Below, one piece after another: positions 53,501-60,478 of a stretch of DNA of 64,000 nucleotides. The notes beneath the pieces are model-generated. The model was not told the DNA's origin and did not search any database. It saw only the letters and a program-made list of their open reading frames with translations. Location: contig JAJFMD010000007.1 in assembly GCA_021772335.1 (NCBI GenBank), positions 62,001 through 126,000 on the forward strand, read 5' to 3'. Positions within the stretch are counted from its first letter, which is position 1. Each line of letters starts with the position of its first letter. The stretch is from Chlamydiota bacterium. Lineage in GTDB: Bacteria; Chlamydiota; Chlamydiia; Chlamydiales; Rhabdochlamydiaceae. Made by a program: the position numbers and the translations under genes.

Positions 53501-54230
53501 ATCAGGAGGTCTGGATCTCGGAGTTATAGGTGATCTTATTCTACACAAAGGAAAAAGCTTTATCTCTCTTGGATCTCTCGTTGATGCGCTACAGACTGAT
53601 GGAGATTCTTCGATCATCCTCAACCCAAAAATCATTACACAAGACAATAAAAACTCGACGATCTTTGTCGGTAGTAATATTCCCTTTGTTGGTTCTGTCG
53701 TCACAAACTCAGCTGCGAACGTACAAACATCAACAAGTATCGAATACAGAAACGTTGGCGTAAATTTAAGCATTACACCCATCCTAGGTGATGAAAATAT
53801 TGTGACATTAGAAATTACTACTGAAATCAGCAGTCTGCCTCTTGGGTTGCCTCAGGTAGCCACAGACCAAGTCTCAGGTCTTGTCACAGATCAAACGACA
53901 ATGAATACGCGCGTTCACGTACCCGATCAACATTTCTTAGTGCTCAGCGGAATTATCCAAGATAATAAAGAGCGAGGAAATACGGGAATACCCTGTCTTG
54001 GAGGACTCCCTGTAGTAGGAGCAGCTTTCAATTCAATGAATCGTTCTGTAAATGTAAGAAATGTCTTGCTCTTCATTCGCCCACATATCATCAATTCATG
54101 GGCAGATTATGTTCAAGTTACAGAAAATACAGAAGAACTTCATAAAGAAGTTGCTGACTTGCCAATCCTCAGAGAGGAATTCGATGAGGCGACAAACTAT
54201 TTCAAATCGTTAACAGATTTAGTTAAGTAG
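50589..54230 (+). CDS. cdsC: T3S outer-membrane secretin CdsC (SctC), elongated
   Basis: 1213 residues from ATG 50589 (1220 from GTG 50568). A signal-like N-terminus is followed by an N0 domain (GYTINFNNVSVIEYLRFVSK). About nine successive N-type modules each end in a motif such as NSIIFTGSQQTIDRIKGLL followed by LDTP, spread over residues 150-900. The secretin pore domain is C-terminal (VFIEVLAIETTINNAQNFGL to SGIIQDNKERGNTG). C. trachomatis CdsC (CT674) is about 920 residues, so this form has extra N modules. The 132-base gap to the ankyrin gene start must hold the cdsC promoter, so cdsC is uncoupled from pkn5. Confidence 0.9.
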   Translation: MNKGAESITKRFLNALLITVFVLQSVAVQPALFAEEEEESIKPHGYTINFNNVSVIEYLRFVSKIAGVNFIFEDKDLQFNVSVVSEDPINPENVVSTLIQVLRIHNLKLLEQEGNLVIIPNEEVNQLSQVISKELDNIDMEKSPLITRVFPIKNNNPNAIAEIIRPMTSATAIIEVMQETRQLIVSDITTNISKIAELLESLDAPHTPLEIETYTSKFLTPEELIELVNQILRPFSESNPLILVSQPQTNTIFIVSTPSLIDRALTVMEDLDLPPQQRVGQALSLRNELFFYKIQNPSPEFVISALNKTIDELKKLDPEPKKLIDTLEHATYIPESCSLMFTGDSAIEGRVRHLLEELDTLCYPEKGKPTFYVYQLKYATPEYIKDALEKMLNSFKQSGMPDDDLISAIHSMYYIPESNTIIFTGYTGALDRLASIIPTLDAKAPDGFGEQYFVYHPKNRHGEELLASLKNLANNFEASGLRDPALINAIESARFLSESNSIIFTGSQQTIDRIKGLLIDLDTPTEEMHRFGRDSGAYTFFIYELKYANGELVLKELNRVINRLDMDVVPNRQLMEVVKDMQYIPQHNSIVITGPQKTVDIAKRLIDQYDVPDGNLIDENQLQGILEGAPTRRYDIQTIGDVSFLVYKPQFISPTQLMTQLRAVGKDLKKSKIKDKSIVETIDSMRMVQETGSVLFTGPESALMELTNLIEKFDTPSGITPSAATARRVPSLLSAPTTFSLYNPHYRGGEELIHTTQDFQQQLIDSGVQEPDLYDTIENLRWMPMTNSIIVSGSQASIDRTKDLLSKFDTPAEQPDGIDNTSFFVYKLQYHQGNEIQQALSLIGESLLGVVITEGEKIQNEDLINAINALQWIQVTNSLVSTGHPEALRKLRTLIDNLDIPLRQVFIEVLAIETTINNAQNFGLQWAGRAKFRNKFATSVGNTQPIAPNAFVNEVNRVNATNFPDPSLIPTSGGLDLGVIGDLILHKGKSFISLGSLVDALQTDGDSSIILNPKIITQDNKNSTIFVGSNIPFVGSVVTNSAANVQTSTSIEYRNVGVNLSITPILGDENIVTLEITTEISSLPLGLPQVATDQVSGLVTDQTTMNTRVHVPDQHFLVLSGIIQDNKERGNTGIPCLGGLPVVGAAFNSMNRSVNVRNVLLFIRPHIINSWADYVQVTENTEELHKEVADLPILREEFDEATNYFKSLTDLVK

Positions 54231-54260
54231 TCTGCAGCAAAATTCTCAATGAATCATGAT

Positions 54261-54656
54261 TTAGAGGCGGATTGCGTTGTATTTTTGAGGAACATCCTCT
54301 TTAAGATAGGTCATGCGAAGCTTAAATACTTCATCGTAAATTAAGAGCGTTAAGTTGAAAATCGGTATTAACTCAACAACACCGCGGCACATGCTTGCTA
54401 GACCGTGTGCAACAAAATTTAAGGCGCGATACGCATCTTGCTGAGCAGTAATTTTTTTACCAATATCACGATGGCAAAGACTTTTGAGTCCATAAAAAAT
54501 TGCAGTTGCAAGAGCCGCGATTGTTTCAACCAAACCAGCTATAATAGTAAGAGCTCCAGGCAGTCCACCAATCCAAAAATAAGCAACTCGGTTTTTAGTT
54601 CTTTCAGTATTGCCTAAGGATTGATCAAGTGTATTATCCATTTTGATGTGTTCCAT
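54261..54656 (-). CDS. Small protein with a long hydrophobic hairpin
   Basis: 131 residues with one long hydrophobic region at about 28-60 (WIGGLPGALTIIAGLVETIA then ALATAIFYGL) and a second shorter one at about 84-112. The bilobed first region resembles inclusion-membrane (Inc) proteins, although it is not a textbook example. Alternative start Met6 (54641) has GGAA upstream. It is convergent with cdsC and divergent from the autotransporter gene. Inc-like classification is inference from the hydrophobic pattern. Confidence 0.5.
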   Translation of the reverse strand: MEHIKMDNTLDQSLGNTERTKNRVAYFWIGGLPGALTIIAGLVETIAALATAIFYGLKSLCHRDIGKKITAQQDAYRALNFVAHGLASMCRGVVELIPIFNLTLLIYDEVFKLRMTYLKEDVPQKYNAIRL

Positions 54657-54800
54657 TAAAAAATTAATAATTTCACAAGTATTTTATCATAAATCGTAAT
54701 TGATGCAAATAATATTAATTACAATGAATTATAAAAAATTAACTTTACTCTTTTGGCGATTACTGATATACCCAACTAAATACTTTATAAGGGAAAATTC

Positions 54801-57581
54801 ATGACCAATTATCGTTTGATTACTTGCGGCTTAGTTTTATTTAGCAGTGCTCTCTACGCACAAGATTCAAAAAAAGATTGCAATCCAGGTCCAGGCTCTC
54901 GAGGCTCTATTGGATACAGAGCTCCAAAAGGTTTTGGTTATGACGAGGGTTATACTACTCTTTCAACTTTTCTTTCACCATCTGGGGAGAGACCCTTTCA
55001 ACCCTTCATTGATCTCAGAGGCCACGTATTCAACGATGGAAGATGGGCCGCGAATGCGGGTCTCGGGGGACGTTATGCCTGTGAGAATGCCATAGTTGGG
55101 CTTAACGCCTATTATGACTTCCGCGATACCAAAGAGCTCGGCTCTCAAAATCAAGTTGGGGGAGGCTTTGAACTCCTATCTAAATGGGCAGATTTGCGCA
55201 TAAACGGCTATGTTCCAGTTGGTAACACAACAGGAGAAGAGTGTCCTTGTTTTGATCATTTCGCCTGTCACTCTGCCATTGCTCGTCAAGTTGTCAGGGC
55301 GAGTTTAGCCGATATCGATGCCGAAGTGGGTTTTTATGCCCCTAAACTTAAATATGTCGATCTCTATTTCGCTGCAGGACCATACTATTTATTTGAAAAA
55401 AATGTTGCCGGAGAGAATCTTGGCGGAGTATGGGGCGGCAGAGGGCGCGTATCATTAAAAGTTTATGACGGCATTACAATTGGCGGAGATGTAACCTACG
55501 ATCCCATCTTTAATACAAAAGGCCAAGGCTGGATTACTTTGAGCTTCCCCTTCGGTCCAGCTAACATGGTACAAAACAGCACCCGATTCGATAGCAAATA
55601 TCCTGCACCTTGTGATGAAACAGCTAGACAATTTGCGCGTATGACACAACCAGTATATCGCAACGAAATCATCCCTGTCGAAAACAAAACTCATTTGTTT
55701 GACCTGTGCTGTGACCTCCCTTGTTCTCCAAGAATCTATTTTGTTAACAACCGCAACTGCTTGCCTGGATCGGGAACATTTGAGAACCCATTTAATAATC
55801 TTCTCTTCGCAGAAGGCACCGCTAAGGAAGGCGATATCATCTACGTCTTACCTGGTGATGGCACATCTAGAAACATGGACTGCGGTTTTATTATGAAAGA
55901 GTGTCAACGGTTGATTGGATCAGCAGCAAGCTTTGATCTCTGTGACATTTGCATACCTGCGTGCACGCCAGGATGCTTTCCTCTCATTCAAAACTTTACA
56001 AGAATTGGGGATGTTCAAGCTCCCGCTGGTTTTGAAGTTCTAATGAATGACTGTACTGAAGTTGCTGGACTACATCTCGATGGAGCTAATACAACTTTTG
56101 ATCCCTCAATAGGAATCATTATCAATTTAGGCAATAACTACACGATTCGCAACAACCTGTTTACCAATCATATTGGAGCCGCTATTGTAAGAACCAATCC
56201 TTTAGAAAGTGGGCACATTAAAATAGAGAACAACTGCATTAAAAATGTTATGAGAACCGCTACTTTTAATGATGCTAGAGCAATTGGAATTTTTAATACG
56301 ATTACAAATAGCTCTCTCTCATTTTGTAATAACATGATTTCAGACATCTCTTCCTCTATAGACAGTGCACAAGGAATAGTATTTGGAGACACCATTTCAA
56401 ACACAAACTTCTCTTTTTGCAATAACTCGCTGCAAAACTTTAACGGTGTTGGAAATGTGAATGCTACTGCATTTTCCAGTCTAACCAATTGCACTGTATC
56501 ATTTAGAGGAAACTCTTTCCAAAATTTCTCTTCAGACAATGGCATATTTGCAATTGGTTTTGGTGAGCCAGTAGCTAATAGTTCTTTATGCTTCTCTTGT
56601 AATTCGATGCAAAACTTTTCTGCTCAAGCAAATATATTAGGAATTCTTCTTACAAATCCGAGTAATACAGAATTTTACGCCTGCAATAATACATTCGATA
56701 ATTTTATCTCCTCTCAATCTTCGACTGCTGGAATTGTTCTTTTTGCCTCCAATGACGACATAAATTTCTCATCACTAAACAACACTTTTCAAAATTTCTC
56801 AGGCATTAATAGCGCAACATTTGGGATAAATATGTTAGGATCCTATAACAACTCAAATTTAGTATTTTGTAACAACACTTTCCAAAACCTGAAAAATACT
56901 ACTCATAATGTAGCTGGAGTACAGCTTAACGGAACTTATGAAAATGGATCACTTGCTTTTTGCAACAATTCATTCAAGGACTTTTCTTCAACTAATGGAG
57001 TGAATGGGATAACACTAGATGGCGCTTTCGCAAATAATCCTGTTGCTTTTAGTAATAATTGCTTTGAAAATCTCACTGCAACAGCAGCCGGCACGACTAC
57101 TTCTGGAATCCTGTTGCTAAATAGTTTTACTGAAAGTCCTATCACTGTGTGCAACAACTCTTTCCAAAATATAACTTCTTCTCAAGATGCTGCGGGGTTC
57201 TATTCACAAGCGAATCTCTTTAGCACCCCTGTTTCAATTTGCAACAACTCTTTCAATGATATTCAAGGAACAGTTGTTAGCCTTGATGTCTCTATTAGAA
57301 GTCAAGTAGATCAAAGTACTCTTTGCATTGAAAATAACCAGCTCTTTGTCAATGTTGACATAGAATCATTTGGTGGCACTTCATGCCTCCGTTTATTTGG
57401 CAATCAGAGCAGCGGTCAATACAATATTCAACAAGGTGGCAATGTTATTAATGTTGAGTCCCCTGACTTAAGCAATTTGACAGCTGGATTGGAATCAATT
57501 AATACAGGAACTGTGAATACTGCTAATGGTACAGCGGTTCCATTGGGCACATGTGACTGCACTTCGTGCTGCTGCAAATGA
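54801..57581 (+). CDS. Probable inverse autotransporter with beta-helix passenger
   Basis: 926 residues. A signal peptide (1-20, ending LYA) is followed by residues 30-270, a beta-barrel of the inverse-autotransporter/intimin type: GRYACENAIVGLNAYYDFRD and KWADLRINGYVPVG, with strands continuing to ITLSFPFGPANM. From about 310 on is a right-handed beta-helix, with about 11-13 coils each carrying FCNNSFQNF-like motifs spaced roughly 33-36 residues. The end is Cys-rich (DCTSCCCK). A barrel first and passenger last is the type Ve order, the reverse of chlamydial Pmp proteins. GGG lies before ATG. Surface exposure is expected; ligands are unknown. Confidence 0.7.
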   Translation: MTNYRLITCGLVLFSSALYAQDSKKDCNPGPGSRGSIGYRAPKGFGYDEGYTTLSTFLSPSGERPFQPFIDLRGHVFNDGRWAANAGLGGRYACENAIVGLNAYYDFRDTKELGSQNQVGGGFELLSKWADLRINGYVPVGNTTGEECPCFDHFACHSAIARQVVRASLADIDAEVGFYAPKLKYVDLYFAAGPYYLFEKNVAGENLGGVWGGRGRVSLKVYDGITIGGDVTYDPIFNTKGQGWITLSFPFGPANMVQNSTRFDSKYPAPCDETARQFARMTQPVYRNEIIPVENKTHLFDLCCDLPCSPRIYFVNNRNCLPGSGTFENPFNNLLFAEGTAKEGDIIYVLPGDGTSRNMDCGFIMKECQRLIGSAASFDLCDICIPACTPGCFPLIQNFTRIGDVQAPAGFEVLMNDCTEVAGLHLDGANTTFDPSIGIIINLGNNYTIRNNLFTNHIGAAIVRTNPLESGHIKIENNCIKNVMRTATFNDARAIGIFNTITNSSLSFCNNMISDISSSIDSAQGIVFGDTISNTNFSFCNNSLQNFNGVGNVNATAFSSLTNCTVSFRGNSFQNFSSDNGIFAIGFGEPVANSSLCFSCNSMQNFSAQANILGILLTNPSNTEFYACNNTFDNFISSQSSTAGIVLFASNDDINFSSLNNTFQNFSGINSATFGINMLGSYNNSNLVFCNNTFQNLKNTTHNVAGVQLNGTYENGSLAFCNNSFKDFSSTNGVNGITLDGAFANNPVAFSNNCFENLTATAAGTTTSGILLLNSFTESPITVCNNSFQNITSSQDAAGFYSQANLFSTPVSICNNSFNDIQGTVVSLDVSIRSQVDQSTLCIENNQLFVNVDIESFGGTSCLRLFGNQSSGQYNIQQGGNVINVESPDLSNLTAGLESINTGTVNTANGTAVPLGTCDCTSCCCK

Positions 57582-57684
57582 TCTAAAGATTGATAGATAA
57601 TTCCTAGAGGTTTAAATTCTAGCGCTTCGAAAGGGAGTGTGCAACGATTTTTCAATAGTTGCACACATACTATAATGGAGCGTA

Positions 57685-58623
57685 ATGCGCGCGATTGTTT
57701 TTTGTGTATTGATTTTGTGCTTGGCAGGTTGTAATCCAGTCATGGAACGTATTGAGCCTCAGATGGACTATGGCCTAAAAGAGAGCTATGTCCGCCAACT
57801 TCCATCAGCATTTAAACCGCTGAGCGCTCGCGAACGGGCAAGCGACTGGGGAAAGGAATACCTGATTGGAGTGCGTTTTGCCGAAGAGCTCGATCTTTAC
57901 CAAGCAATGACCGCTTTTCGTCGGGCAGAAATCTTACTTCCTAAAAGTGAGTCAGACCGTAAGGTAGAAATTCAGTATTACATTATGCTGAGCTACTATT
58001 TTGGCAAACGCTATCCTGATGTAATTAATACTTTCGAACACAGCGACTTGCGCTACGTAACACCTGAATTCTCCGCTTATCGCGATATGATGATCATTCT
58101 CTATGAGAGCTATCTAGAGCAAGGCAACGATGATACGGCTCAAAAAATATTGCGCATGATCGAAGCTAGTGAACCAAAAACTGGTGAAGAGCTCAATATG
58201 GCAACAGCGTTAATCGATGGCGATAGCTGCCGAGCGCAAGAGCTTTCACAAGAAAACTCAGTCTATTGGAATGATCTTATACACCAATACTGCATGGAAA
58301 AAAAGTCTGCATCGACAGCCCAAGGACTCAATGCCGTGATTCCTGGTTCAGGCTATTTATATCTTGGACAAAAGCAATCAGCTTTCACTGCTTTTACAAT
58401 TAATGCATTGTTTATCGCAGCAGCGGCGCACTTTTATATTAAAGGCAACATCGCTGCAGGTGCGATCTTTACAAGTTTTGAAGCGGGATGGTATTTTGGT
58501 GGTATCGTCGGTGTTGGAGAAGAGACAAAACTTTATAACGAAAGACTGTGGGAGCAGAAGATGATGAGTCCGATGTATGAGGAAAAGATGTTCCCCGCTT
58601 TGATGTTACGCTATGGATTTTAG
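57685..58623 (+). CDS. Lipoprotein with TPR-like helices and C-terminal membrane hairpin
   Basis: 312 residues with a lipoprotein signal: LAGC lipobox, Cys at residue 16. TPR-like helices follow (about 50-190, AMTAFRRAEILLPKSESDRK) and then two hydrophobic spans (VIPGSGYLYLGQKQSAFTAF onward, about 215-275) of a short PGxGxxYxGQ type seen in other envelope proteins. GGAG lies before ATG. It overlaps the YidD-like gene by 11 bases, so the two are probably translated together. Exact role unknown. Confidence 0.65.
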   Translation: MRAIVFCVLILCLAGCNPVMERIEPQMDYGLKESYVRQLPSAFKPLSARERASDWGKEYLIGVRFAEELDLYQAMTAFRRAEILLPKSESDRKVEIQYYIMLSYYFGKRYPDVINTFEHSDLRYVTPEFSAYRDMMIILYESYLEQGNDDTAQKILRMIEASEPKTGEELNMATALIDGDSCRAQELSQENSVYWNDLIHQYCMEKKSASTAQGLNAVIPGSGYLYLGQKQSAFTAFTINALFIAAAAHFYIKGNIAAGAIFTSFEAGWYFGGIVGVGEETKLYNERLWEQKMMSPMYEEKMFPALMLRYGF

Positions 58624-59029
58624 AAAACTATTCATCACACTGGCTTTGCCCGGATATTTAGTCGCCTCGCCAGGTTTTCATGAACCTTGGGGCAAACACG
58701 CAAATTTAAAATGTGATTTGATGGTAAAATCGGAAGAGAAATTATCAGTACCTGTTAAGGCCGCTCAAAAGATTATTCTCTTTCATCAGAACGTGATCTC
58801 TCCGATCGACGGCCCCCGTAGCCATTTCCGGCCGACGAGTTCCCGCTATATGTTCCACGCGATGCGCCGCTATGGCTTCGTCCACGGTTTTTTGATGGGC
58901 TGCGATCGTTTGATGAGGGAAAACGACTCTGACTGGGTCTACCGAACGAAGGTTGTCGGCGGGAAGGAGTGGAAGTGGGACCCTCCCGTGAAACGCGCAC
59001 GCTTGCATCGACACGCTTTCTCTCTTTAA
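58613..59029 (+). CDS. yidD: YidD-like protein (membrane protein insertion factor family)
   Basis: 138 residues with an N-terminal signal-like segment (FITLALPGYLVASPG). The YidD domain is at about 52-105: KIILFHQNVISPIDGPRSHF and RPTSSRYMFHAMRRYGFVHG, matching IxxYQxxISPxxGxxCRFxPTCSxY, except that the two conserved Cys positions are Arg/Ser. Ordinary YidD (70-85 residues) lacks the leader. Its 3' 257 bases overlap the end of der on the other strand. Coupled to the lipoprotein gene. Confidence 0.65.
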   Translation: MDFRKLFITLALPGYLVASPGFHEPWGKHANLKCDLMVKSEEKLSVPVKAAQKIILFHQNVISPIDGPRSHFRPTSSRYMFHAMRRYGFVHGFLMGCDRLMRENDSDWVYRTKVVGGKEWKWDPPVKRARLHRHAFSL

Positions 59030-60314
59030 GATTAAGGACAAGAGGCTGTCCTGAAAACTTGTATTCCTTACGCAATTGATTGATCAAATATTTTTTGTAA
59101 CTATCGGTCATCAAATCGCTGTAGTTGACAAATAGCGTAAACTGGGGAGGATTCGCTGCAACTTGAGCGAGATAATAGATACGCAGCCGTTTACCGCGAA
59201 TCATCGTCGGATGGCAGCGCTGCTGAGCTCCTTCAACAAAGCGATTGAGTTCCCCTGTTGTGATCCGCTTTTGGCTTGCTTCAATCACTTCATCAATTAG
59301 AGGAAAGATTTGATCGATGTTACGCTTCGTTTTAGCCGAGATACATTGCAGAGGACAGTGACTGAGGAACCCAACTTCATCTCGTAGAGACTGTAGGCAG
59401 TGTTCCATACGAAATCCTTTAGCAAGATCCCATTTATTCACTAAGATAATACACCCTTTGCCGCGACTTTCAAGTTCTGCCGCAATATGCTTCTCTTCGG
59501 TAGTCATCCCCTCTTCCGCATCGATCATTAACAAACAGATATCGCAACGGGAAATCGCATTAAATGTTCTCAATGCTGCAAATTTCTCAACAACCTCTTT
59601 TTCGCTCTTTTTACGCCGAATACCAGCTGTATCAACAATACAATACTGTTTACCAGCATATGTGATATAAGCGTCGATATGATCACGTGTTGTCCCCGCT
59701 TCAGCACTCACTAATACGCGCGGCTCATTGAGTAGCGCATTAAGCAGTGTTGACTTTCCACAATTTGTTCTGCCAACCAGTGCTATACGAGGAATTGTGC
59801 TCTCATCAACTTTAGGCTCACTATCTTCAGGAATGGTATCTGCAATCAGCTGCATCATATCAGCAATTTGAAAACCATGCGTTGCCGAAACAGCAACAAT
59901 CGTTTCAATACCAAAAGAGTAAAAGGGGTAGATCGCATGTGTATCGCGTTTATCAACTTTGTTCACAGCGAGATAGACTGGCTTTCCAATGCGCAAGAGC
60001 AGTTTAGCAACGTGTTCATCAAGAGTTGTTGGTCCTACTTTAGAATCGACAACCATGATGAATTGATCAGCCTCTTCAATCGCCTGCTGAGTCTGTGCAG
60101 TAATCGCCTCAGCGAAATCTCCTATAGCCTTAGGATCAATACCGCCAGAATCGATTAAGCGAACTGTTTTACCAAAGAAATCTGCTTCACCATAAATGCG
60201 GTCGCGCGTGATCCCTTCTGCCTCATCGACAATAGAGATGCGCTTTTTACATAGGCGGTTAAATAGAGCTGATTTACCAACGTTAGGTCTTCCGACCAAA
60301 GCTATTGTTTGCAT
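58773..60314 (-). CDS. der: GTPase Der (EngA), with an antisense-encoded tail
   Basis: 513 residues. Two G domains: GRPNVGKSALFN at residues 8-19 and GRTNCGKSTLLN at about 180, with DSGG and NKVD in the first and DTAG and NKWD in the second. The C-terminal KH-like domain ends at about 432 (GQPLVLNLKERKR). The remaining 80 residues are Arg/Ser/Gly-rich low complexity (RRQPSFGRPSQSRFPSSND), and they lie wholly opposite the yidD-like gene. Der is a 50S ribosome assembly factor. The core is certain; whether the tail is real depends on the missing stop. Confidence 0.9.
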   Translation of the reverse strand: MQTIALVGRPNVGKSALFNRLCKKRISIVDEAEGITRDRIYGEADFFGKTVRLIDSGGIDPKAIGDFAEAITAQTQQAIEEADQFIMVVDSKVGPTTLDEHVAKLLLRIGKPVYLAVNKVDKRDTHAIYPFYSFGIETIVAVSATHGFQIADMMQLIADTIPEDSEPKVDESTIPRIALVGRTNCGKSTLLNALLNEPRVLVSAEAGTTRDHIDAYITYAGKQYCIVDTAGIRRKKSEKEVVEKFAALRTFNAISRCDICLLMIDAEEGMTTEEKHIAAELESRGKGCIILVNKWDLAKGFRMEHCLQSLRDEVGFLSHCPLQCISAKTKRNIDQIFPLIDEVIEASQKRITTGELNRFVEGAQQRCHPTMIRGKRLRIYYLAQVAANPPQFTLFVNYSDLMTDSYKKYLINQLRKEYKFSGQPLVLNLKERKRVDASVRVSREGPTSTPSRRQPSFGRPSQSRFPSSNDRSPSKNRGRSHSGASRGTYSGNSSAGNGYGGRRSERSRSDERE

Positions 60315-60415
60315 TGAATGTAAACTATTTTTTAAGATTGGTAGGAAATTTTAGCGAAATTAATGATTATTGGACAGTTAATTCAATAATTACCATTTTT
60401 TGAAGCAATAAAAGC

Positions 60416-60438
60416 AGATGTAAAGCTGTTTTACATCT
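60416..60438 (-). terminator. Hairpin terminator after the second SNF2 gene
   Basis: Perfect 9-bp stem AGATGTAAA/TTTACATCT with loop GCTGT. On the minus strand it is followed by TGCTTTTATT. It lies in the 164-base gap between the SNF2 stop and der start. Confidence 0.5.
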
Positions 60439-60478
60439 ACCTAAAATTTTAAAAACCTACATGTTAGATCAAAAAAAC

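Noticed and set aside
53297-53782. 161-residue minus-strand frame in cdsC
   Set aside because: Shadow of the conserved secretin domain.
57637-57666. 9-bp hairpin GTGTGCAAC/GTTGCACAC after the autotransporter gene, as a terminator
   Set aside because: A 12-base loop and no T-run after it on the plus strand; the function remains unclear.
57671-57676. TATAAT just before the lipoprotein gene, taken as a -10
   Set aside because: Transcription would begin about one base before the ATG and leave GGAG out of the mRNA; the TATAAT is more likely chance.
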